A stretch of DNA of 9,549 nucleotides from Candidatus Dojkabacteria bacterium CG_4_10_14_0_2_um_filter_Dojkabacteria_WS6_41_15 (GTDB taxonomy: Bacteria; Patescibacteriota; Dojkabacteria; GCA-002793355). Position 1 is the stretch's first letter. Each line of letters begins with the position of its first letter. Both the position numbers and the translations under genes were made by a program. Of this stretch, positions 1 through 6,380 are shown in pieces. The stretch lies in the NCBI GenBank assembly GCA_002793355.1, contig PFQB01000076.1:1-9549 (forward strand), given 5' to 3'. The notes beneath the pieces are model-generated. The model saw only the letters and a program-made list of their open reading frames with translations, ran no database searches and was not told the origin of the DNA.

Positions 1-702
1 TTTATTCTTTAAACTTCGTAATGCTTCTTTCAGGTCCTGCCTCGCACTCTTCACATGCCCCTTTGCTGCCTCAAAGTGCTTCTTAGCCTCTTCAAATGTT
101 ACGCTGTTTTTCGTTAGGACCAACTCTGATTTCGCTTCGACAACTTCTGCTTTTGCTTTCGCAACTAACGCTCGTTCTACCGAAACATCGACACCATTGT
201 TCGAAAGCTCTGTGAGTTTACGCTCGATTTTTGCAATAATATTGTTCTCTAAATTGGTAATCACTTTTTCGAGAGATACAACAAAACCACGAGCGATATA
301 AAGTAGTCGAACTTCCTTAGCAATGTTTTGAAAACGTGCTCGAGCATCCTTAACAATGGTTCTTAACTCGGCTATGGTTGTAGCTGTGGCAAGTTCGTTT
401 TTTTTGCTGGTAAACCAGGTTATTTCAGCATCAATTTTTCTAAGTAGCGCTTGTTTTGCTTCGGTGCCCAAACGGTCGTTTGCAGAAACTTTGGCACGTA
501 ACGCGTTTAATCGATTCAGAAAATGATTATCAAAAATTTTTGCCGCTACAGACCTGGCTGCTTCTAACCTTGCAGCTTTTTGTGTCCCTACCGATGTGGG
601 TGTCGTTGAAGGCCCTTGCGCTGACACCGAAGTCACAGTCGCTCCTACAACTACCAACAATACTAGAATCGTAACTACGTATAGTGATAACTTCTTCATC
701 AT
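1..702 (-). CDS. Secreted helical (coiled-coil-like) protein, 3' end outside window
   Basis: The frame is open from ATG at 702 down to base 1 with no stop, giving 234 visible residues; the C-terminus lies outside the window. The N-terminus is a textbook signal peptide: MMKK, a hydrophobic core (residues 6-20), then a small-residue stretch ending SVSA/QG, with likely signal peptidase I cleavage after A28. A short Thr/Pro/Ser linker (30-40) follows. From about 41 to 234 the chain is rich in Ala, Lys, Glu, Leu and Arg with almost no Pro or Gly, as expected for long helices or coiled coil. No cysteine and no enzymatic motif is visible. Two adjacent in-frame ATGs (702 and 699) follow GGAAGAA (703-709); spacing favours 699 slightly, and both give nearly the same protein. 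It starts 15 bases after the stop of the upstream small membrane protein, so the two are probably one operon. Function is unknown; an envelope or surface structural role is inference. Confidence 0.85.
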   Translation of the reverse strand, partial: MMKKLSLYVVTILVLLVVVGATVTSVSAQGPSTTPTSVGTQKAARLEAARSVAAKIFDNHFLNRLNALRAKVSANDRLGTEAKQALLRKIDAEITWFTSKKNELATATTIAELRTIVKDARARFQNIAKEVRLLYIARGFVVSLEKVITNLENNIIAKIERKLTELSNNGVDVSVERALVAKAKAEVVEAKSELVLTKNSVTFEEAKKHFEAAKGHVKSARQDLKEALRSLKNK

Positions 703-709
703 TTCTTCC
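703..709 (-). promoter_or_regulatory. Shine-Dalgarno-like GGAAGAA
   Basis: Reading the minus strand, GGAAGAA lies directly before ATGATG. GGA is 4 bases from the first ATG (702) and 7 from the second (699), so the second ATG has the better spacing. It is one of only two plausible ribosome-binding sites at gene starts in the window. Confidence 0.4.
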
Positions 710-717
710 AAATAAAA

Positions 718-1041
718 TTAGTTAATAGCGTTTAAATCTTTTACTAGAGCATCAATATCAGTGGTTGAAAACGATGTATCTAGTGAAGCTAAATCTTTAT
801 CAAGAGCATCAACCTCCGAAAGGGAAGCGTCCAGTTCTTTTGACAGAGCATCTACATCAGCAGTACTTGAAATAACTGAAACCGTCGGAGTAGCAGTAGC
901 AGAAACTGTTGGCGTTGGTTGCCCTTGCTGCTGCGGTTTTGGTTTATAAAAACCCGTTGCATTCATAATTACAAACAAAACAGTTAATACCGCTATAAAG
1001 GCAAGAAGCTTTAAAGCAATGGAGATTCCTTTTGTGTCCAT
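718..1041 (-). CDS. Small TM-anchored protein with three DALxKDL repeats
   Basis: 107 residues. A short lysine-containing head is followed by one hydrophobic segment (about 9-27), read as a signal anchor or uncleaved signal, then a Pro/Gln/Thr/Ser linker (33-60). The C-terminal half holds three copies of an acidic helical motif: DVDALSKELDA (62-72), EVDALDKDLAS (76-86) and DIDALVKDLNA (95-105), consensus [DE][VI]DALxK[DE]L. The DNA shows the same repeat, with agagcatc recurring on the plus strand. With positive charge at the N-terminus and a Thr/Pro linker after the membrane segment, the repeats most likely face outward. No cysteine is present and I recognise no family. It is the first gene behind an extended -10 at 1086-1094 and is followed after 15 bases by a secreted helical protein; both helical modules could pair or oligomerise (inference). 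There is no clear Shine-Dalgarno before the ATG. It is too short for certainty, but the TM-linker-repeat order argues it is real. Confidence 0.8.
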   Translation of the reverse strand: MDTKGISIALKLLAFIAVLTVLFVIMNATGFYKPKPQQQGQPTPTVSATATPTVSVISSTADVDALSKELDASLSEVDALDKDLASLDTSFSTTDIDALVKDLNAIN

Positions 1042-1085
1042 AATAGTGCTAATCAGTTTAGTAGAAACACGGCTGCGTTGTAGCT

Positions 1086-1094
1086 ATTCTACCA
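1086..1094 (-). promoter_or_regulatory. Extended -10 promoter for the leftward operon
   Basis: On the minus strand the sequence is TGG-TAGAAT, a TGN-extended -10 box one base off the TATAAT consensus. No good -35 is found 16-19 bases upstream. Transcription would start near 1079, giving a leader of roughly 38 bases to the ATG at 1041. Confidence 0.5.
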
Positions 1095-1118
1095 CAATTT
1101 GCTAGCACTTCTTTAAGC

Positions 1119-1135
1119 TAACGGGTAAACCGTTA
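1119..1135. promoter_or_regulatory. Palindrome between divergent promoters, possible operator
   Basis: TAACGG-GTAAA-CCGTTA is a perfect inverted repeat with 6-base arms and a 5-base spacer. It sits between the leftward -10 (1086-1091) and the rightward -10 (1155-1160) and overlaps the place where the rightward -35 would be. Its position suits a repressor or activator site acting on both promoters. No regulator is encoded in the window, so the function is inference. A hairpin in the leftward transcript is unlikely because it lies upstream of both predicted start sites. Confidence 0.4.
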
Positions 1136-1151
1136 AATTCTTCAAAAATTC

Positions 1152-1160
1152 TGCTATACT
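1152..1160 (+). promoter_or_regulatory. Extended -10 promoter for protease operon
   Basis: TGC-TATACT is a TGN-extended -10 box. The -35 region is weak (TTAAAT or GTTAAA at 16-17 bases spacing), as is usual for extended -10 promoters. Transcription would start near 1167, leaving about 25 bases before the ATG at 1192 and no Shine-Dalgarno in that leader. Confidence 0.55.
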
Positions 1161-1191
1161 GAAGTGATAATATTGTTAGAAATAAAGATTC

Positions 1192-4100
1192 ATGGACAAA
1201 CCACTGCCTCCTCTCCCGACAGAAATAACATCGATTAAACCACCAGAAACCCTGCAAAAGAAGCCAACAGTTAGTGCAACACCTGCCAGTAGTAAGAAAA
1301 GGCTGCCTTTACTTGCAATTGTTTTTGCACTAATCGCCGTCGCAAGCATTGCTATCCCAATAGTTCTCATAGCCAGTTCAAATAAAAAGATTGCCGAAAA
1401 AGCGAGTTCTTCAGCGGTAGTTATCGATACGCAAAACAAAACCATCGCAGCAGCTCTAGAAAAAGAGTTCGTCTACACGGCATCTGGTCCAATGAACTAC
1501 TATTCCCCAACTATTGACGTTTCTTTCAAAGTCGATACCTCAGTCATGCTTATGAGCGAAGGCGGGACAAATACAGGAATCACGCCACGAAGTGACGATG
1601 GTATCTATGGCAACTTCGAATTACTAGATTCCGACCCTGTTGAATACTATAAAAAACTTTATACGGTTTATGATAAACCAACCTTTAAAGAAGTTGTCCA
1701 ACGCGAAGGATATCAAGAACTCGTGGTCACATATCAACGGCCAGATTATCTAAAGAAAGGTGAAATTGTCACCGTTATAAATACGATTTTGTTCAAAAAG
1801 GATGCTGAGAAAAACAAATTCCTTGTTCTTAAGATAGCCGCCTATTCACCAGCAACACTTTCAACTTCTTTGCTTGGGCAGTACGCAACCATCATTACAA
1901 CTGCAAAGCTTGCACCAACCGATGTAGCTCCTTCAATTGCTGCAACGTTGTCCGACATGAACATGAAAGTACTTTTTGATAAGAAAAAATGGACAGTAAA
2001 TTCTCAAGGCACAAATTATCTTTCCCTCGGATATGTAACCGCAAAATATGACGACCCCTATATTGCTATCCGTATCAACGCGCAGTATTTTACTGGTGAA
2101 AAAACAACCGCAGGGCTAGAAAAACTGGTAGCACAAGAGCTTGAATCTGCAAGAAAATTTAATAACGAGGTAACCGTTGTTACAGAAAAAATAACCAAGA
2201 AAATCGCGGGGCAAGATACCGTAGGAACAGCCTATACCTATGTCTTTGGCACTCAGAAAGTGCACATTTACAAGTTCTTCGGTTATGTACCCAACAAGGA
2301 ACAAACGTTTGATATCTCTTACTCAAAATACATTGAACAAGCCAAAACCGTACCGTCAACATTTGCCGATACTGATATTGCCCAAATTGTCGATTCGGGA
2401 ATAACTTTTGAAACACCTACAGAAGGTGCCCCTTCGGACAAGGTACTCGGAGACAACTCCTTTACTATCGAAAAACCAGCATTGATGGGCAAACTGGGCA
2501 CTGTTCATATTGCGAATACCGTTTGTACAGAGCTCAGCATTGACGACCCAAAGAATATACCGACTTACTCGGGCAGAAAACTCCCACTTTGTTATAGTGG
2601 GACGGGTTCAGGATTCTATGTTTCTTCCTCAGGCGTTATTGTAACAAACGCACATGTTGCCGCGGATAATCCCTTCGCAAGCACAGAAGAACTATTTCTA
2701 TCTACCTCTGGCCCTGTTTATAAAGCGGTCTTTTTAGATTTGTACCCAGTTTACCTGACTTCCACCGGCAAATATTCACTTACCGAAAGCGAGTTGGAAG
2801 AATTTAGCATTGTGGTTAAGATGTATATTCTTCAATTGATAGGGCAGAAGAAAATTACCTTTAGCGGAACAACCTATCAAAACTACTTAGAAACAGACGC
2901 ACCTTTTGCGTTCAATTCCGAAACAGGAAAATTGAAAGATCCAACACTGTACGAAAAGTTGACCGTGGTTAAGGCAAACGTATTAACCAGCAAATTGGAA
3001 TATCTTGGTAAATTATTGATAGATAAAAAAAAGCTGGCAGATAACCCTTACACACTCACGGTACCAGATCTTGCGGTACTTAGAGTAGAAGCTCCTGCAG
3101 GTAGTTACCCAACCCTTCCGTTGGCGAATGCATCCAAACTGCTAGAAGGCTCTACGTTACTGACCATTGGCTTTCCGGGCATTGCTGATAATAGGGCACT
3201 GTTTTCTGATACTTCTTCAATGAGCGCTACCATTGCCAGTGGAAAAATCAGTGCGGTTAAAACAAGTGCAGGCAATCTGTTCAAACTTATCCAAACGGAT
3301 GCCGCGATAAACCGAGGCAATAGTGGTGGACCGATGGTAAATGCCGATGGCGAAGTCGTTGGCGTTAGCACCTATCTGATTGCCGGCGACGGCGGTAGCT
3401 ATGGCGCAGGTGTTTCGGTAGAAGAAGTAAGCAAGATGCTGGTGGACGCAGGAATTACCACCGATAGCAGTGCCATCTCAACATCGTTATTATCCGCAAT
3501 TGATAATATGCAGAAGCAGTATTACCAATGGGCAATACGAGATTTTGACACAACAAAACAGTCGTACACGTTAAGTAGTGCTATAGTGACGCCACTTCGT
3601 CAATTGGCACAGGAAAAGATAGACGCAGGCGAAGACAATACACCACTATTCGTGATTGGCACTATGTATATTCATAAAGGAGAAATTCCTTTCATTCTGG
3701 GCGGATTGGTTCTGGCCTTAATTGCAATAATTGCAGCACTTGCATTACTATTAAGAAAGAAGAAACCTGTTTCTACACAAAGCCAACTAACCGCAGGAGC
3801 ATCAGTGACGCCCATTCAAGTTATGGGGCCGTTACCACAAATTCAACAAGACAGCATGGCAGTCGCTGCTACATTGCCACAAACTACGCCAGAACCTCAG
3901 CCAGAGATGAGCCAGCCAGTTCCGTTGCCACAAGTACAACAAATACCGGTAGAAGTCGCTACGGCACCAGTAGAACCATTAATAAGCGAACCGCAAATAC
4001 CCTCAGTACCGGTAGCCGAGCAGCCTACAATTGCCCAAATTTCGCCCCCTATCGCCACCGAGCAGCAATCGGTTCAAGAGCAAATAACTGATGAAGCACC

Positions 4101-4293
4101 TACGACTACTTCCACCGTTGCTACAGCTCAAATAGAACAACCTGCCGAAATACCACAATCAGGAGATCTACCTACTACTGCAGCAAAGCAATTTGATCAG
4201 ATTCCGCAGTTTACACCGACTCAATATCCAAGTACTCCAATTCCAACACCACAATGGTCGAAGCCACCTCAATTAACACCACCAACGCCATGA
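1192..4293 (+). CDS. Two-TM trypsin/HtrA-like serine protease with Pro/Gln-rich tail
   Basis: 1033 residues. Order: cytoplasmic Pro/Lys head (1-37), TM1 (38-61), region of two probable related alpha/beta domains (about 95-245 and 257-407, perhaps PsbP-like, by appearance only), linker, protease domain (about 430-760), helical segment, TM2 (833-854) followed by RKKK, then a 175-residue Pro/Gln/Thr/Val tail. The catalytic triad is H488 in TNAHVA, D626 in PDLAVL and S711 in QTDAAINRGNSGGP, the last nearly identical to the DegP/HtrA (S1C) serine motif. His and Asp are 138 residues apart, whereas DegP has about 30, so an extra domain-sized loop sits between them. No PDZ domain follows the core. 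The only cysteines, C445 and C467, lie just before the core and could form a disulfide. Basic residues next to both TMs place the protease outside and the tail inside. It likely cleaves envelope or surface proteins; the substrate is unknown. The start is fixed by the TM1 position, and the next Met is about residue 101. It ends in ATGA with the next gene. Confidence 0.93.
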   Translation: MDKPLPPLPTEITSIKPPETLQKKPTVSATPASSKKRLPLLAIVFALIAVASIAIPIVLIASSNKKIAEKASSSAVVIDTQNKTIAAALEKEFVYTASGPMNYYSPTIDVSFKVDTSVMLMSEGGTNTGITPRSDDGIYGNFELLDSDPVEYYKKLYTVYDKPTFKEVVQREGYQELVVTYQRPDYLKKGEIVTVINTILFKKDAEKNKFLVLKIAAYSPATLSTSLLGQYATIITTAKLAPTDVAPSIAATLSDMNMKVLFDKKKWTVNSQGTNYLSLGYVTAKYDDPYIAIRINAQYFTGEKTTAGLEKLVAQELESARKFNNEVTVVTEKITKKIAGQDTVGTAYTYVFGTQKVHIYKFFGYVPNKEQTFDISYSKYIEQAKTVPSTFADTDIAQIVDSGITFETPTEGAPSDKVLGDNSFTIEKPALMGKLGTVHIANTVCTELSIDDPKNIPTYSGRKLPLCYSGTGSGFYVSSSGVIVTNAHVAADNPFASTEELFLSTSGPVYKAVFLDLYPVYLTSTGKYSLTESELEEFSIVVKMYILQLIGQKKITFSGTTYQNYLETDAPFAFNSETGKLKDPTLYEKLTVVKANVLTSKLEYLGKLLIDKKKLADNPYTLTVPDLAVLRVEAPAGSYPTLPLANASKLLEGSTLLTIGFPGIADNRALFSDTSSMSATIASGKISAVKTSAGNLFKLIQTDAAINRGNSGGPMVNADGEVVGVSTYLIAGDGGSYGAGVSVEEVSKMLVDAGITTDSSAISTSLLSAIDNMQKQYYQWAIRDFDTTKQSYTLSSAIVTPLRQLAQEKIDAGEDNTPLFVIGTMYIHKGEIPFILGGLVLALIAIIAALALLLRKKKPVSTQSQLTAGASVTPIQVMGPLPQIQQDSMAVAATLPQTTPEPQPEMSQPVPLPQVQQIPVEVATAPVEPLISEPQIPSVPVAEQPTIAQISPPIATEQQSVQEQITDEAPTTTSTVATAQIEQPAEIPQSGDLPTTAAKQFDQIPQFTPTQYPSTPIPTPQWSKPPQLTPPTP

Positions 4294-5312
4294 ACATGAC
4301 CGAATTTTGGTTCAAATTTGTAGATATGACCAAGAGTGACACCGCTGTGTTTTCGCTCGGAGGAATTTCAATCTCTGAAAAGCAAATTTTCTGGATTGTG
4401 GTTATCGTAGTAATTATATTATTGTTGTTACTTCTTAGAAATGCTGTACGTTGGGTATTCGGTGTATCTGATAAGCCGAAACCTGAAAAAACCGCACCCA
4501 ATACTAAAGAGGTTCAGGCCAAACCGGCAGTTGCGCCAACAGCAACTAACACAGCTGCAACACCAACACTTACAACGGCAGTACCAACTCCATCTACACC
4601 GCCGGCAAACACTGCGACAGCACAGGAACTTCTTACTGATACTTCCGACAGAAAAAGATCTCTGAACGATTTTGTGACGCCGGATTCAATTCACGCAGAC
4701 GTCGTGAAGCAAACTTTAACCAATGATTTTCCCTATCAAACATTAAAGCCTGATGCATCGAAAATTGGGCAAGAACAGACGCAACCAGTGACTGTCGTTC
4801 CAGCTACACCAACGGTACAAGAAGCAGTAGTTGCTCCTGTTGTTACAGCGGTCCCAGCTGTCCCCATCACCGCGCCAACAACCGTAGTGCCAGAGACGCC
4901 AAAAGTGGTGACCCCATCTTTTCCAAAAACTAAGCCCATTTCAACTCTTCCGCCTCTAGGGCAGAGTAGTGCGGCAAGCATCACACCTCCAGCAACTACC
5001 ACCACAACGACAACAGTAACCTCAACGGTAGCTCCTCCGAAACCAGAAGTTGTTGTACCTGTACCTACTACACCTTTGGCAACGGCGGCCCCCATACTAC
5101 CACCAATTGTTGCAACACCCGCTGACCCCTCAATAACAACACCTACTCAAGTAGTTCCACCTACGCCTCCCGTACCCTCAACCGCGAGCTCTGTGTTACC
5201 TCCTTTACCCGTAAAAGTACCTGATAGTCCAATGGTAGTTGGCGTTGCAGACGAAAAGGCACAACCGGTTAAAACAACGACGTTCAATCCAACCGACCCA
5301 ATTATTCCGTAA
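4290..5312 (+). CDS. Single-TM protein with long Pro/Thr/Val-rich tail
   Basis: 340 residues from ATG 4290. I prefer this start because its ATG overlaps the protease TGA as ATGA, the usual signature of translational coupling; ATG 4254 is also in frame and would add 12 residues and a 40-base overlap. No Shine-Dalgarno is visible for either. A 31-residue head is followed by one strong TM (32-49, mostly Ile/Val/Leu) and then RNAVRW. Charge balance (slightly negative before, positive after) favours head outside and tail inside. The rest is low complexity in Pro, Thr, Ala and Val, including an eight-residue run of Thr or Val-interrupted Thr near 236-243. One ordinary-composition island stands out at about 112-160 (from AQELLTD to ASKIG) and may be the conserved functional piece. 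No cysteine or enzyme motif is seen. Its tail resembles in composition the cytoplasmic tail of the upstream protease, suggesting a partner or scaffold role (inference). I recognise no family. Confidence 0.85.
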   Translation: MNMTEFWFKFVDMTKSDTAVFSLGGISISEKQIFWIVVIVVIILLLLLLRNAVRWVFGVSDKPKPEKTAPNTKEVQAKPAVAPTATNTAATPTLTTAVPTPSTPPANTATAQELLTDTSDRKRSLNDFVTPDSIHADVVKQTLTNDFPYQTLKPDASKIGQEQTQPVTVVPATPTVQEAVVAPVVTAVPAVPITAPTTVVPETPKVVTPSFPKTKPISTLPPLGQSSAASITPPATTTTTTTVTSTVAPPKPEVVVPVPTTPLATAAPILPPIVATPADPSITTPTQVVPPTPPVPSTASSVLPPLPVKVPDSPMVVGVADEKAQPVKTTTFNPTDPIIP

Positions 5313-5349
5313 CACAAAAACCCAGGAATTTAGTCCGAGAAATGAAATG

Positions 5350-5439
5350 TGTTGCGTTAGCAACAGCGGAGGAATACAAATCTTCCGCAGATTGCGAATC
5401 TGCAAGCTACATAGTGGCATGGTCTTCGGGCCGAGAAGA
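5350..5439. other. Cluster of four hairpins between convergent genes
   Basis: Four inverted repeats follow one another in 90 bases: 5350-5365 (TGTTGC, loop GTTA, GCAACA), 5366-5388 (GCGGAGGA, loop ATACAAA, TCTTCCGC, 8 pairs with one G-U in plus-strand RNA), 5387-5403 (GCAGATT, loop GCG, AATCTGC, sharing two bases with the previous one) and 5423-5439 (TCTTC, 7-base loop, GAAGA). The element fills most of the 130-base gap after the plus-strand operon and before the stop of the minus-strand gene, so a two-way terminator or RNA processing and stability element is the simplest reading. No strong U-run follows in either direction; the best is the T-rich ATTTCATTTCT after the 5350-5365 stem on the minus strand. 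CCGAGAA occurs at both flanks (5335-5341 and 5431-5437). A small structured RNA is possible but unproven. Confidence 0.45.
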
Positions 5440-5442
5440 TGA

Positions 5443-6303
5443 CTATTCCTTAGCGGTCAGTAGCGCGTATTTTTTACATTGTGAGGCGAAATTTCGTAAC
5501 CCTTTTTTTCGCACATCACCTTGAGGATAGTCAACAAAAAAGTCTACCAGATCTTTATGAAGAAAGGTGGTTGCTTTAGTCGATTGCGCAATAAGTCTAT
5601 TGAGATCTTCTTTTACTGCAAAACGAAGAATGTACGCTATCAAAGCACTTAGCGTTTTATCACTTTTCTCAAATTTATTGGGGACATACGGTATCGTGGC
5701 CATTGTTGCAACCAGCACCTGCCTTTCTGCAATATTTCGAAGAAATTGTAGCCCTCGTCTATCTTCCTCAAGAAGCGTTTTCCGAGTTTTTAGTTTCCCA
5801 TATATCCGCGTTGCCTCATAAGCTATGCGCAAAAGGTCTGTATGCCGCGCGATTTCGAGCACATCTTTCACTAGTTCCTCAGAATCCAACCAATTAGAAA
5901 GCGCAAGCATACTTAAAAGAGTCCCAGATAATCCTTTATATTCCATCAGAATTGCCGATATACTTGCTGGAGTGCGCACAAAGTCAGGAAAGTTCTTCCG
6001 TATTTTGGGTTGATGACTGTCTGCCTCAATTCTGATTTCAATTTCCTTTAAAAACGACTCTGCAAGTTTGGGTGTTCTTTCTAACGCAACCGTTGCACCA
6101 ACGCAAAGAGTGGCAAAATCATCGTGTTTTACACTATAAGTATTTTTTCCATAAGCAATGTCATCCAACGTGCAGGCCAACTTACACATGGTTCCTGCGT
6201 GTCGTTGCCGAGCATAAACCGAAAATATATCCCATTCATTTTTAATCCGAATTGGGGAAATTAATTCTTCGGCCTTTTCTAAGAAAATATTCGTTAATGT
6301 CAC
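5443..6303 (-). CDS. Hypothetical helical cytoplasmic protein
   Basis: 286 residues, starting with GTG at 6303 (an in-frame TGA lies two codons upstream, so no longer start is possible; the next Met is about residue 39). There is no signal peptide or TM segment. The sequence is rich in Leu, Ala, Lys, Glu and Arg and reads as a chain of amphipathic helices, for example around residues 125-155 and 160-190, which is compatible with a HEAT/ARM-like or all-helical fold. I see no catalytic motif, nucleotide-binding loop, zinc site or helix-turn-helix I would defend, and I do not recognise the family. It is transcribed alone, convergent with the protease operon and divergent from the glycosyltransferase operon. 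Its -10 box lies only five bases before the GTG, so the message is probably leaderless. Codon use looks like its neighbours. It is a real gene by length and composition, with unknown function. Confidence 0.75.
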   Translation of the reverse strand: MTLTNIFLEKAEELISPIRIKNEWDIFSVYARQRHAGTMCKLACTLDDIAYGKNTYSVKHDDFATLCVGATVALERTPKLAESFLKEIEIRIEADSHQPKIRKNFPDFVRTPASISAILMEYKGLSGTLLSMLALSNWLDSEELVKDVLEIARHTDLLRIAYEATRIYGKLKTRKTLLEEDRRGLQFLRNIAERQVLVATMATIPYVPNKFEKSDKTLSALIAYILRFAVKEDLNRLIAQSTKATTFLHKDLVDFFVDYPQGDVRKKGLRNFASQCKKYALLTAKE

Positions 6304-6308
6304 ACCTC

Positions 6309-6317
6309 ATTGTAACA
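6309..6317 (-). promoter_or_regulatory. Extended -10 promoter giving a leaderless GTG-start message
   Basis: The minus strand reads TGT-TACAAT, an extended -10 box. Its last base (6309) is six bases from the G of the GTG start codon at 6303, which is where transcription should begin, so the transcript likely starts at or next to the start codon. GAGGT (6304-6308) directly abuts GTG and is too close to serve as a Shine-Dalgarno. Confidence 0.5.
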
Positions 6318-6342
6318 CTTGCGGTAGGTTCTGCGTACCTGC

Positions 6343-6371
6343 TTGCTCTTGCGCTGTAACATCGATATAAT
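6343..6371 (+). promoter_or_regulatory. Promoter for the glycosyltransferase operon
   Basis: A perfect TATAAT -10 (6366-6371) has TTGCTC (6343-6348) at the optimal 17-base spacing as -35, matching the first three consensus positions. The expected start of transcription, near 6378, is only about three bases before the ATG at 6381, and no Shine-Dalgarno precedes that ATG, so translation is probably leaderless or nearly so. Confidence 0.6.
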
Positions 6372-6380
6372 TCCAACAAT

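Noticed and set aside
456..674. Plus-strand frame of 72 codons at the left end
   Set aside because: It lies antisense to the signal-peptide-bearing minus-strand gene, which has far better coding character.
1176..1445. Minus-strand frame of 89 codons over the protease N-terminus
   Set aside because: Its hydrophobic stretch is the complement of the TM1 coding region. It would also run across the protease start and has no supporting signals.
4254..4289. Longer start (ATG 4254) for the Pro-rich TM protein
   Set aside because: It is in frame but has no ribosome-binding site and would overlap the protease by 40 bases; ATG 4290 gives the common ATGA coupling. It is kept only as an alternative.
4736..5095. 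Minus-strand open frame of 119 codons inside the Pro/Thr-rich gene
   Set aside because: It is the antisense of a low-complexity coding region; its Val/Gly/Thr runs mirror the Thr/Pro/Ala codons on the other strand. It has no promoter or ribosome-binding site and overlaps a better gene entirely.
5350..5403. Integron attC site or CRISPR-like repeat
   Set aside because: The stems have different sequences, there are no matching core sites of the GTTRRRY type at the right places, and there is no repeated unit with spacers.
5343..5410. tRNA-like arrangement: stem-loop with a 7-base loop ATACAAA followed by a 5-pair, 7-base-loop arm
   Set aside because: The second loop TTGCGAA does not fit the T-loop consensus, there is no matching acceptor stem on the two sides, and the variable region is missing.
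5342..5524. Plus-strand frame of 60 codons starting in the intergenic hairpin region
   Set aside because: It runs into the 3' part of the minus-strand gene, has no ribosome-binding site, and its first half is explained by the hairpins. It remains a weak possibility only if conserved.
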